Part shown: in pieces, positions 34,697 through 43,630 of the stretch
Numbering within the stretch: position 1 is the stretch's first letter
Layout of the letters: each line of letters opens with the position of its first letter
DNA from: JAWKWH01 sp040830725
GTDB lineage: Bacteria; Pseudomonadota; Alphaproteobacteria; Rhizobiales; Rhizobiaceae
Direction: 5' to 3'
NCBI GenBank assembly: GCA_040830725.1
Contig: JBFOMG010000013.1
Span: forward strand, 124,001-188,000
Length of the DNA stretch: 64,000 nucleotides
Notes under the pieces: model-generated
The model's database searches: none
What the model was told of the DNA's origin: nothing
What the model saw: only the letters and a program-made list of their open reading frames with translations
Program-made: the position numbers and the translations under genes

Positions 34697-35793
34697 CGCA
34701 TCCGCTCCGTCTTCAGATAGCTCTTCTGACGGCGGAACATGTCGCGCCTGTAGAAGGGGAACAGTTCGAAATAGGTTCGGATCTTGAACCAGCGTCCATA
34801 GATGCCCATCGGCTCGAACAGGATGAACAAGATGAGAATGCCGCCGAATATGGCCGTCTCAAGCCCGGGAATTGCAACCGAGCCAGCGCCGAAAAGCTCG
34901 CCTGTGAGATCACGCATGATCGCAAGGAAGGGAGGCAACAGCGTGACAACGATGGCGCCGAGAAACGCACCATGGATGGTCCCGAGCCCGCCGACCACGA
35001 TCATCAGCAAAAGCTGGATCGAAATGATGATCGTGAAGGTTTCGTTGTTGTAGAAGCCTGCGAACTGCCCCATCAGCGCGCCCGCCAGACCGGTGATAGC
35101 TGTCGAGATGCCAAATGAAACCGCCTTTGTTCTGGCAACATTCACGCCCATCGCCTGCGCTGAAACTTCCGAATCGCGAACCGCCGCAAATGATCGTCCC
35201 AACGGCGATCGCAGCAGGTTCCGGTAACCGAGCACGGTAATGACGGTCACAAACAGCACCAGCCAATAAAACCGGTCCGGTGTCAGGTAGCGATCGATTT
35301 CCAGACCGAAAATGACAATTGTCGGGGCAGCCAGCCCGGTGACGCCGCCGGTGAGCGGCTCACCGAGGATGATGATGTCCTCCATCAGGATCGAGATCGC
35401 CAAGGTACAGATCGCAAGGTAGACACCGTGCAGTTTTGTTGTCGGGATGGCTATTAATACCCCCGACAGTCCGGCAATTACGCCAGCGGCAGGAAACGAG
35501 ATGATGAAGGGCAATCCCAACCGTTCCTGCAACAATGTGTTGGCATAGCAGCCAACAGCGAGGAAGGCGGCGTGCCCAAGGCTTGCCTGCCCGGTATGTC
35601 CCACCAGCACCATCAATCCCATTCCGGCAAGCGACCAGATCAAAAGGTTGGTCATCTCGCCGAGAATGAACAAGTCGGTGATGAAAGGAATGGCAATCAT
35701 GAACACCAATAAAAGCAGGTACCAGAACGCCTGGTGACCATGTTTGAAGTAGTTGATGTCCGCGTCGTATGAGGTTTTGAAAACTGTACGCAT
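34693..35793 (-). CDS. livM: ABC transporter permease LivM type
   Basis: 366-residue membrane permease with about ten hydrophobic segments. The family block GHTGQASLGHAAFLAVGCYA is near residue 65-85 and the EAA-like coupling loop SPLGRSFAAVRDSEVSAQAMGVNV follows the middle helices. The C-terminal cytoplasmic tail RRDMFRRQKSYLKTERMR is basic and longer than usual. Sits 6 bases after livH. Confidence 0.9.
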   Translation of the reverse strand: MRTVFKTSYDADINYFKHGHQAFWYLLLLVFMIAIPFITDLFILGEMTNLLIWSLAGMGLMVLVGHTGQASLGHAAFLAVGCYANTLLQERLGLPFIISFPAAGVIAGLSGVLIAIPTTKLHGVYLAICTLAISILMEDIIILGEPLTGGVTGLAAPTIVIFGLEIDRYLTPDRFYWLVLFVTVITVLGYRNLLRSPLGRSFAAVRDSEVSAQAMGVNVARTKAVSFGISTAITGLAGALMGQFAGFYNNETFTIIISIQLLLMIVVGGLGTIHGAFLGAIVVTLLPPFLAIMRDLTGELFGAGSVAIPGLETAIFGGILILFILFEPMGIYGRWFKIRTYFELFPFYRRDMFRRQKSYLKTERMR

Positions 35794-35799
35794 CTTCCG

Positions 35800-36675
35800 T
35801 CACACCTTCTTCTGGTGGACTTGCGACAGAATGCCGTGCGGACGGAAAATGAGGATCAGGATCAGCAGCAGATATGGCGCGACCTGTGAATATCCGGCCG
35901 CAACAAAGCGGGACGCAAACGGTTCAATGACACCGATGATAATCCCTCCCAGCAGTGCTCCCGGCAGAGAACCAAACCCACCAATGACAGCTGCTGCGAA
36001 TGCCTTGATGCCAATAAATCCGATCGCCGGTTCGATGGACCCCTTTGACGCAAACAGTATGCCAGCCACTGCAGCGACCATACCCGATAGCGCCCAGGTC
36101 AACGAATGGATCCGCTTGACGGGTATGCCCATATAGTAGGCGGCGAGCTGGTTTTGGGATGCAGCTTGCATCCCGACACCCAGTTTGGACTTGCTGAAAA
36201 ACAGGAAGATACCGAAGGTCAGTATCACGGTGACGATGATCACCGAGACTTCATCGAGCCCTAGCACAAGGCCGCCAAAACGGACGTCCTTGCCGGCGAT
36301 GGGAGACTGCAGCGATATGGGCTCATGACCCCAGATGAACCCGGCCATGAACCTCAGGACAAAGCCCAGTGCAATGGTCAGGATGATCACAGCGACCTGG
36401 GATTGACCGAACATGCGCCGAAGAATGGTCATGTCGAACAGGTATCCGAAGACACCCATGATCGCGATTGCCGCCGGTACCGAAATCCAGAATGGCAAAT
36501 TCATGAATTGGTCATTGGTCAATCCGAGGGCAACGAACGCGCCAAGCATCATGAAATCGCCCTGAGCAAAATTTACCGCCTCGGTCGCCTTGTAAATGAT
36601 GACAAAACCGAGCGCGATCAGCCCATAGACACACCCATTGGCGATACCGCTGATCAGCAGTTGCAATATGTCCAA
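35800..36675 (-). CDS. livH: ABC transporter permease LivH type
   Basis: 291-residue permease, about eight hydrophobic segments, with GLIALGFVIIYKATEAVNFAQGDFMMLGAF at the N terminus and the coupling helix SKSKLGVGMQAASQNQLAAYYMGI. It is the first gene of the transporter operon; the 94-base gap to the upstream MDR gene could hold a promoter, but both are co-directional, so read-through from the catabolic genes is possible. Confidence 0.9.
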   Translation of the reverse strand: MDILQLLISGIANGCVYGLIALGFVIIYKATEAVNFAQGDFMMLGAFVALGLTNDQFMNLPFWISVPAAIAIMGVFGYLFDMTILRRMFGQSQVAVIILTIALGFVLRFMAGFIWGHEPISLQSPIAGKDVRFGGLVLGLDEVSVIIVTVILTFGIFLFFSKSKLGVGMQAASQNQLAAYYMGIPVKRIHSLTWALSGMVAAVAGILFASKGSIEPAIGFIGIKAFAAAVIGGFGSLPGALLGGIIIGVIEPFASRFVAAGYSQVAPYLLLILILIFRPHGILSQVHQKKV

Positions 36676-36769
36676 GAAATCTCCTCCCGACCCTTGGTTA
36701 TTTCGGGACGTTTCTTCGCCATCCCAGTTTCATTTATAGCGGTCCCGGTCCAACCGGCAACTGCTGTAT

Positions 36770-37813
36770 TTATGCTCCGGGTTTGATGAAGACCTTTCCG
36801 TTCGGTTTGGCAAGTTCTCCAGAAACGCGGTCGATTGCTTCGCTCAAAGGAACGATGGCCGTCACATCGGTCTTCCAGCTTCCGCTGGCAAAACGTTGCT
36901 GTGCCTCCATCACCACCTCCAACCGCCGCTTGGGATCAACGTCGCGCATCCATGCTGTTAGCCAAAAGCCTTCAATGCGTTTGTGCATGAAGATCATCTG
37001 CCCCGGTTGTAGAACCGGCATCGTTTCAGGATCGAGCTTGCCGTAAACGATCCAGCGCGCCCGTTTCGGCATTTTGTCGAATATTGTTGCCGAAAGCGGA
37101 CCGGCAACGGCATCGAGAAAGATGCGTGGTTTTTCCTCCCGCATGACCGCCGTGAGTTGTTCGTCAAAATCTTCAGCCTCGGCATTGAGGACGTGTGCCG
37201 CACCGGCATTTTTCAGAATATCGGTTTGATCGTCGCGTCGGACAATCGCAATCGGCCGGTAGCCGGCGTCTTTAGCGGCTCCCATCAGCAATTTGCAAAG
37301 CTGGCTGGCGGCGGCACTGAGAACAAACGCCTTTTCGCCTTCCGCCTTGACAATGTCGAACATCGCAAGCGCGGTCAGCGGATTGACAATCATTGCTGCG
37401 GCATCGGTATCGGATACACCCGGCATCAGCGGAATACATGCGCCGGCATCGGCGACCGCGTAGTCGGCCCAAGAACCCCAATTGGTGACACCGGTTGCGA
37501 AAGCAACCCTCTGGCCGACGAGACCTTTGGCCTTGCCGTCGCCGGCAGCGACAACTTCACCGACACCTTCGAAGCCGGCGGGCTGACCCTTGGCGCGCGG
37601 TTGTCCGTACATGCCCTTCACGAACATCACGTCGGAGGGATTGATCGATGCAATCGCCACTTTAATGAGCACCTGACCTTCGCCCGGGTCCGGGACACTG
37701 ATTGTCCCGATTTCCACATAAGGATCCATCGCCTCCAGCACCGTGTCTGACGGGGCGGTCGCGTATCCGTCACCCTTCAGCAGAAGGGCGTTCATCTTTT
37801 CGGGCAGCGTCAT
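36770..37813 (-). CDS. MDR family zinc-independent oxidoreductase
   Basis: 347-residue medium-chain dehydrogenase/reductase without the GHE zinc motif, closest in style to quinone or enoyl-thioester reductases. INPSDVMFVKGMYGQP, GFEGVGEVVAAG and AFVLSAAASQLCKLLMGAAKDAGYRPIAIVRRDD (cofactor site; the usual glycine-rich loop is altered to SAAASQ) are visible. Third gene after ACAD and another MDR. Likely NADPH-dependent reduction of an enoyl or keto intermediate. Confidence 0.85.
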   Translation of the reverse strand: MTLPEKMNALLLKGDGYATAPSDTVLEAMDPYVEIGTISVPDPGEGQVLIKVAIASINPSDVMFVKGMYGQPRAKGQPAGFEGVGEVVAAGDGKAKGLVGQRVAFATGVTNWGSWADYAVADAGACIPLMPGVSDTDAAAMIVNPLTALAMFDIVKAEGEKAFVLSAAASQLCKLLMGAAKDAGYRPIAIVRRDDQTDILKNAGAAHVLNAEAEDFDEQLTAVMREEKPRIFLDAVAGPLSATIFDKMPKRARWIVYGKLDPETMPVLQPGQMIFMHKRIEGFWLTAWMRDVDPKRRLEVVMEAQQRFASGSWKTDVTAIVPLSEAIDRVSGELAKPNGKVFIKPGA

Positions 37814-37829
37814 ATGTTGCCAGGACCTC

Positions 37830-38798
37830 TCAGGGTTTGAGTATCAGTTTGCCGGTCGCGCCACGGCCCAATATCCGAGCGAGCACATCGGCTGCATTTG
37901 CCAGGGGATAGGTGCCTTCGATTACGGGTGTGACCTTTCCAGCCATGTACCAGCCGATCAGTTCCTGCATGTTTTCGGCGTAGATCGCCGGTTCACGCTG
38001 TGTGAACGATCCCCAAAAAACGCCCACGACGCTGTAGCCTTTCACCAGTGTCAGATTAACCGGCAATTTGGGTATGGTGCCCGAGGCAAATCCGATCACC
38101 AGCAAACGGCCGTTCCAAGCCATGGCGCGCGACAGGGCATTGAATGCATCACCGCCCACCGGGTCGAAAGCGACATCGACACCCTTGCCCCCGGTCGCCT
38201 CTTTCAATGCGTCCTTTAGATTGTCGTAGCCAAGCGTGATTTCCGCACCCGCCTCAGCGGCGATTTTTCGTTTCTCGTCGCTTGACGCCACAGCAATGAC
38301 CTTGGCACCCATCGCCTTGCCGATTTGAACTGCGGCAACGCCGGTGGCGCCGGCAGCACCAAGAACACAAAGCGTTTCACCCGGCTGCAAATCGGCACGT
38401 TGTTTCAGCGCATGATGTGCAGTGCCGTAGCCGCACATCAGCGCACAGGCGTCGGCGCCATCCATTCCGTCAGGCAGTTTCATCACCGTCGCTTCGGGTG
38501 CCGCCACCTTTTCCGCATAGGTGCCCATCATCGACATGGCCGCCACATGGTCGCCAGGCTTGAGATTTTTTACCTTGTCACCGACGGCAACTACCTTGCC
38601 GGCGACTTCCATGCCGGGAACGAACGGAACCGGTGGCTTGACCTGATAGAGCCCTTGTACGAGCAGTCCGTCCGGATAATTGACGCCGATCGCCTCCGCC
38701 TCAATGACCACGTTGGAGCCTTTGGCTTCGGGCTCCGGCCAGTCGGCATATTCCAGCTTGTCCAGCGGTGCGAAATCCCGCGCAATGATGGCCTTCAT
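37830..38798 (-). CDS. NADPH:quinone oxidoreductase family (MDR)
   Basis: 322-residue zinc-independent MDR: GVNYPDGLLVQGLYQVKPPVPFVPGMEVAGKV substrate region and VLGAAGATGVAAVQIGKAMGAKVIAVASSDEK nucleotide fold with AAGATG. Lies 4 bases after the ACAD gene and 16 before the other MDR, so all are one operon. Homologues are called quinone oxidoreductases but many reduce enoyl-CoA or enones; the context favours an acyl-CoA substrate. Confidence 0.87.
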   Translation of the reverse strand: MKAIIARDFAPLDKLEYADWPEPEAKGSNVVIEAEAIGVNYPDGLLVQGLYQVKPPVPFVPGMEVAGKVVAVGDKVKNLKPGDHVAAMSMMGTYAEKVAAPEATVMKLPDGMDGADACALMCGYGTAHHALKQRADLQPGETLCVLGAAGATGVAAVQIGKAMGAKVIAVASSDEKRKIAAEAGAEITLGYDNLKDALKEATGGKGVDVAFDPVGGDAFNALSRAMAWNGRLLVIGFASGTIPKLPVNLTLVKGYSVVGVFWGSFTQREPAIYAENMQELIGWYMAGKVTPVIEGTYPLANAADVLARILGRGATGKLILKP

Positions 38799-38802
38799 CG
38801 CG

Positions 38803-40053
38803 TCACACCTTTTCCTGCGTGTATTTTTTGAGTTCGGTTCTCGCTACCTGCCTGCGATGCACTGCATCCGGCCCGTCCGCAAGCCTCAGCGTACGCAGAT
38901 GTACCCAGGAGTTTGCCAGCGGCGTGTCCTGGCTGACACCCTGGCCGCCGAACATTTGAACAGCCTCATCGACCACTTTGAGAGCAACCCGGGGGGCAAT
39001 GACCTTGATTTGACTGATCCACGGAGCAGCCGCGCGCGGGTCGCCCTGATCCATCATCCAGGCGGCTTTCAGGCACAACAGACGCGCCATCTCAATCTCC
39101 ATGCGGCTTTCCGCGATGATGTCATAGTTGGCGCCGAGTTGTGCCAGCGGCTTGCCGAAAGCTTCCCGGCGCATCGAGCGCTTGCACATCAGCTCCAGCG
39201 CCTTTTCTGCCTGGCCGATGGCACGCATGCAGTGGTGTATCCGTCCCGGTCCCAGTCTGCCTTGGGCGATCTCAAATCCGCGCCCTTCTCCAAGCAACAG
39301 GTTTGATGCAGGAACGCGGACATTCTCGAACTTGATGTGAAGATGGCCGTGCGGCGCGTCGTCATGGCCGTAAACCGTCATGGCCCTGAGTTTGGTGATG
39401 CCTTTTGCATCAGCGGGTACCAGTATCATCGACTGACGCTGGTGTTTTGGCATGTCGTCACCACCGGTTTTCACCATGACGATATAAATCTGACAGCGCT
39501 CGTCACCTGCGCCGGACGACCACCATTTTTCTCCATTGAGCACGTATTCATCGCCGTCGCGTACGCAGCTCATGCAAATATTTGTTGCATCCGATGATGC
39601 GACGTCCGGTTCGGTCATGAGATATGCCGAGCGGATCTTGCCATCCAGCAGCGGCGCCAGCCACCGATCCTTGTGCTCTTGACTGCCGTAGCGCTCAAGC
39701 ACCTCCATATTGCCGGTGTCCGGTGCGGAGCAATTGAACGTCTCGGCACCAAGATGCGCCTTGCCCATTTCTTCGGCAAGATAGGCATACTCCACCGTTG
39801 TGAGCCCGTAACCGCGTTCCGAATCGGTCAGCCAGAAGTTCCAAAGGTTCCGCTCCCGGGCTTTTGCCTTTAGCCCATCAAGGATTTCGATCTGGCGCTT
39901 GGTCAATTTCCAGCGGTCGCCTTCGGCACCAACTTCTGCAAGAAACTCTTCATCGAGCGGCACTACCTCGTCGCGGACCATATTGGCCACCGCCTCTCGG
40001 ATCGGTTTGAGCCTTTCGGTCATTCCCAGATTCATCTCGGGATTGCTGCTCAT
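38803..40053 (-). CDS. Acyl-CoA dehydrogenase, ACAD10/11-like
   Basis: 416-residue flavoprotein of the acyl-CoA dehydrogenase fold. Landmarks are SAYLMTEPDVASSDATNI, NGEKWWSSGAGDERCQIYIVM, LGPGRIHHCMRAIG, QMFGGQGVSQDTPLANSWVHLRTLRLADGPDAVHRRQVAR. The long C-terminal LADGPD-HRR block is that of ACAD10/11 and bacterial LvaC-type enzymes, which in 4-hydroxy acid catabolism act on a 4-phosphoacyl-CoA made by a kinase of the APH family. Such a kinase is encoded at 42585. Overlaps the tetR stop by four bases. Confidence 0.9.
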   Translation of the reverse strand: MSSNPEMNLGMTERLKPIREAVANMVRDEVVPLDEEFLAEVGAEGDRWKLTKRQIEILDGLKAKARERNLWNFWLTDSERGYGLTTVEYAYLAEEMGKAHLGAETFNCSAPDTGNMEVLERYGSQEHKDRWLAPLLDGKIRSAYLMTEPDVASSDATNICMSCVRDGDEYVLNGEKWWSSGAGDERCQIYIVMVKTGGDDMPKHQRQSMILVPADAKGITKLRAMTVYGHDDAPHGHLHIKFENVRVPASNLLLGEGRGFEIAQGRLGPGRIHHCMRAIGQAEKALELMCKRSMRREAFGKPLAQLGANYDIIAESRMEIEMARLLCLKAAWMMDQGDPRAAAPWISQIKVIAPRVALKVVDEAVQMFGGQGVSQDTPLANSWVHLRTLRLADGPDAVHRRQVARTELKKYTQEKV

Positions 40054-40715
40054 GACTTGATTTCTCCTTTGTAGCCCAAACCGCGCAGGGCAAATTCAAC
40101 GACCTGGTCGACCAATTTATCGATATCGGATTTGTTTTCGCCGGGCCGTGGCGAATACCAGAACAGTGGTGAATTCAGTGCGATGAACATCACTTGGTTG
40201 GCAATGCTGAGATTGTCAAATGCAAGCGACCCTCTTTTCTCGCATTCCGATATGACCGACTTGAATATGTCGCTGTACCGGTCGCGATGGGCGAGAAGTC
40301 CGGTCAGTGTATCTCGCTGTTCCGGCGTGGTGGATCCTCTAAGATGCATTTCCACGCCCTCCCAGACAGCCCGCTGATAGGGTTTTGTGGCAATCATCTG
40401 AGTGGTATGGGTTCGCGCCATCCGCACAAGCTTTTCTTCCACGTTTCCGGCAGCCTCAAAGGCCGGCATGATCGCTTGATAATTCATGTCCATGCCGGTT
40501 TTGAACACATCCGCAAACAGATCGGCCTTTGAAGCGTAATGATGGTAGATGCGGCCTTTTGTAGAACCGAGACTTCGGGCAACGTCGTCAATAGACGTGT
40601 TGGCGTAACCGCGTGCGGTAAAGCAATGTGCTGCTGCATCCAGGATTTCCCGGCGCGTGCTGCTCGGCGCTGCCTCAATGCTCTCTGCGACACTTTCAGG
40701 AACGCCGACTGCCAT
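40050..40715 (-). CDS. TetR/AcrR-family transcriptional regulator
   Basis: 221 residues with an N-terminal TetR helix-turn-helix (RREILDAAAHCFTARGYANTSIDDVARSLGSTKGRIYHHYASKADLF) and a helical ligand domain. First gene of the minus-strand operon TetR-ACAD-MDR-MDR and divergent from the SDR at 40858. It probably controls both directions through the palindrome at 40788-40807 and responds to an acyl-CoA intermediate (inference). Confidence 0.9.
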   Translation of the reverse strand: MAVGVPESVAESIEAAPSSTRREILDAAAHCFTARGYANTSIDDVARSLGSTKGRIYHHYASKADLFADVFKTGMDMNYQAIMPAFEAAGNVEEKLVRMARTHTTQMIATKPYQRAVWEGVEMHLRGSTTPEQRDTLTGLLAHRDRYSDIFKSVISECEKRGSLAFDNLSIANQVMFIALNSPLFWYSPRPGENKSDIDKLVDQVVEFALRGLGYKGEIKS

Positions 40716-40787
40716 CGATCCTCCATTTGAGGTGAAATACCCAGGGCGGTCGGGGGAACATCGCCCTTTACGTCTGCTGAAAACATG

Positions 40788-40807
40788 AACATACTACCGG
40801 GTATGTT
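40788..40807. promoter_or_regulatory. Probable TetR operator between divergent operons
   Basis: Perfect 7-base arms AACATAC (40788-40794) and GTATGTT (40801-40807) around a 6-base spacer TACCGG. Size and form suit a TetR dimer site. It lies 73 bases upstream of tetR and 51 bases upstream of the SDR start, well placed to block both promoters. Confidence 0.7.
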
Positions 40808-40857
40808 GTCAACGAGGCGCACAAATAGCGCCCGGTTTAGCTTGGTCGGGAGGATAT

Positions 40858-41673
40858 ATGAGCATTTTGGATGATCTGTTTGGCGTTGCGGGCAAGACTG
40901 CGCTTGTGACGGGTGCGGCCACCGGAATTGGACGCATGGCCGCAACCGGCCTCGTTCAGGCCGGAGCACGGGTTCTCATTGCCTCTCGCAAGGGTGAAGA
41001 CTGCGCTGCGGTTGCAGGGGAACTGAACAAACTCGATGCCCCGGGTTCCGCTGAAGGTTTTGCCGGTGATGTCAGCTCGGAAAAGGGAATCGCCGCGCTT
41101 GTCGAGGAAGTGAAATCACGTACCGACAAGCTTCATATCCTGATCAACAATGCTGGTGTCACCTGGGGCGAACCGCTCGATACGTTTCCATACAAGGCCT
41201 GGGACAAAGTGCTGGGTGTCAACGTGACAGGTCTGTTCCACCTGACCCGCGAACTGCTGCCTTTGCTTGATGCGGCAGCGACCGATGCCGATCCGGCTCG
41301 AGTGATCAATCTCGGTTCGGTCATGGGAACGCAACCAATGGCCGATGGTGCGTATTCTTACACTGCATCGAAGGCAGCGGTGCACCACATGACCAGAACG
41401 TTGGCCAATGAGTTTGCCAAACGGCGGATAACCGTAAACGCCTTCGCGCCCGGTCCATTTCAAAGCCGCATGACAGCATTTGCGACCGCAACCGACGAAC
41501 AGGCAGAATTCGTCGGCAGCCGCGTGCCTTTGGGCCGCATCGGCGCTCCGGGCGATATTGCGGCGGCGACATTGTTTCTTTGCGGCAAAGGCGGAGCCTA
41601 TGTTACAGGCGCAATTCTACCGCTGGACGGAGGCCAATCGGTTCAGCACGGAATGTCGCTGTTCAAGGATTAG
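40858..41673 (+). CDS. SDR family oxidoreductase (first gene of plus-strand operon)
   Basis: 271-residue classical SDR: TGAATGIG cofactor loop, LINNAGVTWG, YSYTASKAAVHHM active site (Tyr/Lys), INPLDGG-type C terminus (ILPLDGGQSVQHG). GGGAGG is five bases upstream of the ATG. Its TAG stop is part of the left inverted repeat of the 414-bp element, so the last codons may have been set by that insertion. Likely oxidises or reduces a hydroxyacyl/ketoacyl-CoA, judging from neighbours. Confidence 0.88.
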   Translation: MSILDDLFGVAGKTALVTGAATGIGRMAATGLVQAGARVLIASRKGEDCAAVAGELNKLDAPGSAEGFAGDVSSEKGIAALVEEVKSRTDKLHILINNAGVTWGEPLDTFPYKAWDKVLGVNVTGLFHLTRELLPLLDAAATDADPARVINLGSVMGTQPMADGAYSYTASKAAVHHMTRTLANEFAKRRITVNAFAPGPFQSRMTAFATATDEQAEFVGSRVPLGRIGAPGDIAAATLFLCGKGGAYVTGAILPLDGGQSVQHGMSLFKD

Positions 41674-42083
41674 AGCCGTTCATCTTGAAATGGGAGCAGT
41701 TTGATGGAATGGATTTTTTGTCTCAGCAAGGAGAAACCCGCAGCGCGATATAACTATCGTGCAAGGTTTTTGACGAAGCTGAGGCGGAAAAGACTTCCAA
41801 GCGGATATTGGAGTACGAATTGATCTCATTTGGTAAACTGCAATCGTTTCAACCAAGGCATTTTCGCCCGGCCGTGGGCCGATGTGCGAACAATGCCTCA
41901 ATGTTACCGAGTGGGAAAGGGCGTTGTCGCGGTCCAAAGGAACCGCAAAACGCCTCAGCTCTTTCGCACTCTGGACGTCGTCGCGTAATGTTTTCGGTGC
42001 TCGCACCGCTTCGCCTCACGCTCCTCGCCAGATCACGAATTAGCCGCGTTCAAACGATTCCATTTCAAGATGAACGGCTCTAA
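41670..42083. mobile_element. 414-bp MITE-like element with 24-bp terminal inverted repeats
   Basis: 41670-41693 and 42060-42083 are exact inverted copies of one 24-base sequence beginning TTAGAGCCGTTCATCTTGAA; similarity extends a little inward (TTTGA on both sides). The interior carries no convincing ORF on either strand (only fragments below 110 codons with no family match). The left end includes the stop codon of the SDR and the right end stops two bases before the ATG of the MaoC gene, whose ribosome-binding site is thus supplied, or lost, by the element. Size and structure fit a non-autonomous miniature element or a pair of Rhizobiales intergenic palindromes. No clear target duplication beyond TA/TAA. 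Confidence 0.65.
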
Positions 42084-42085
42084 CC

Positions 42086-42592
42086 ATGTCGATCGACAAG
42101 AGCGGAAAACCGCCGGTCAGACTGGAGGATCTGAAAGGTGCCGTCGGCACCGAAATCGGAATATCACCTTGGCGCGAAGTCACCCAGGACATGATCAGCC
42201 AGTTTGCCGACGTGACCGATGATTTCAATTTCATCCATGTGGATCCCGAACGCGCCAGGGCGGAAACTCCCTTTGGCGGAACGATTGCACACGGATTTTT
42301 GTCATTGTCACTGTTATCGACGCTGGCCTATGAGACCATTCCGGCGTTGGAGGGGCGCGCAATGGGTATCAATTATGGTTTTGATTCCATTCGCTTCGCT
42401 GCTCCCGTCAAATCCGGCGCACGCGTTCGGGCCAAATTCGATCTGGCAAATGTGAAGATCAGACCGTCGGGATACATTCAAATCGCCTACGACGTGACGA
42501 TGGAAATTGAAGGATCGGTGAAGCCCGCTTTCACCGCACGCTGGTTGACAATTGCAATTATGGAAGAGGGAGCAAGTGCAAGTGATGGCTGA
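42086..42592 (+). CDS. MaoC-family (R)-specific enoyl-CoA hydratase-like protein
   Basis: 168-residue hot-dog-fold hydratase. The hydratase-2 motif reads FADVTDDFNFIHVDPERARAETPFGGTIAHGFLSLSL with the catalytic Asp and His. It should hydrate or dehydrate an acyl-CoA in the catabolic operon. The ATG at 42086 follows directly on the right repeat of the element; no good Shine-Dalgarno sequence is seen, so the site may have been altered. Overlaps the kinase gene start by eight bases. Confidence 0.88.
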   Translation: MSIDKSGKPPVRLEDLKGAVGTEIGISPWREVTQDMISQFADVTDDFNFIHVDPERARAETPFGGTIAHGFLSLSLLSTLAYETIPALEGRAMGINYGFDSIRFAAPVKSGARVRAKFDLANVKIRPSGYIQIAYDVTMEIEGSVKPAFTARWLTIAIMEEGASASDG

Positions 42593-43625
42593 GCAAGCCG
42601 ATCCCAACGCCATTAATGAAAAAGTGCTCGGCCCCTATCTGGAAGAGCACGTCGCTGGTTTCACCGGCTTGGAATCGATTGAAAAATTCGGCCATGGCCA
42701 GTCCAATCCGACCTATTTGGTAAAGGCCGGGAGCGGCAACTATGTCCTTCGAGCCAAGCCGCCAGGCAAATTGCTCAAATCCGCCCACCAGGTGGATCGC
42801 GAGTTCCGGGTGCTGAATGCGCTCGCGGGGAGCAAGGTTGCTGTCCCGGCGGTGCTTCACCTGTCGCCGGAAGATTCCCCGATCGGCCGGATGTTCTATG
42901 TCATGGAATATCTGGACGGCCGGATTTTATGGGACCCGGCATTATCTGAACTTTCATCAAACGAAGAGCGCACCGCGATCTACGACGCCATGAACACAAC
43001 CTTGGCGGCACTTCATGATGTCGACATCGAAGCGGTAGGTCTTGGCGATTTTGGCAAACCAGGCAGTTATTTCGCCAGGCAACTGTCGCGATGGACAAGC
43101 CAGTACCGGTCTTCCGAAACCGAGACAATTCCCGAAATGGATAATCTGATTGTTTGGCTGGAACGCGAACTTCCACCGGACGACGGTATCGTTTCGCTGG
43201 TTCATGGTGATTACCGGCTGGACAATATTTCCTTTGCGAAGGACCGGCCGGGAATAATTGGCGTGCTCGACTGGGAACTGTCGACACTCGGGCATCCATA
43301 TTCCGACTTGGCCTATCAGTGCATGCAATGGCGGCTGCCGCATACATCCGGTTTTCGCGGTCTTGGCGGCATTGACCGCGAAGCAATTGGTATTCCAACC
43401 GAAGAGGCTTACGTCGAAGCCTATTGCCGGCGCCGCGGCATATCGCAGATTGGCAATTGGCGATTTTATGTTGCGTTCTCCTTTTTCAGGATCATCGCCA
43501 TCATACAAGGTGTCTACAAACGCTCGCTGGACGGGAATGCTTCCAATCCCGAACGCGCGCAGCAGATGGGCAAGGCCGTACCGCAAATGGCTGCACTCGC
43601 AGCCGCAACCATCGACAAGGGGTGA
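42585..43625 (+). CDS. APH-type phosphotransferase (ACAD10/11-partner kinase)
   Basis: 346-residue kinase-like protein of the aminoglycoside phosphotransferase fold. LRAKPPGKLLKSAHQVDREF carries the ATP lysine, LVHGDYRLDN (about residue 205) is the catalytic loop with Asp and Asn, and GVLDWELSTLGHP (about 228) holds the metal Asp. This subgroup is homologous to the kinase domain of ACAD10/11 and to LvaA, which phosphorylate the 4-hydroxyl of 4-hydroxyacyl-CoA. Pairing with the ACAD gene across the divergent promoter supports that role. Start at 42585 overlaps the MaoC stop. Confidence 0.9.
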   Translation: MAEQADPNAINEKVLGPYLEEHVAGFTGLESIEKFGHGQSNPTYLVKAGSGNYVLRAKPPGKLLKSAHQVDREFRVLNALAGSKVAVPAVLHLSPEDSPIGRMFYVMEYLDGRILWDPALSELSSNEERTAIYDAMNTTLAALHDVDIEAVGLGDFGKPGSYFARQLSRWTSQYRSSETETIPEMDNLIVWLERELPPDDGIVSLVHGDYRLDNISFAKDRPGIIGVLDWELSTLGHPYSDLAYQCMQWRLPHTSGFRGLGGIDREAIGIPTEEAYVEAYCRRRGISQIGNWRFYVAFSFFRIIAIIQGVYKRSLDGNASNPERAQQMGKAVPQMAALAAATIDKG

Positions 43626-43630
43626 AGGAT

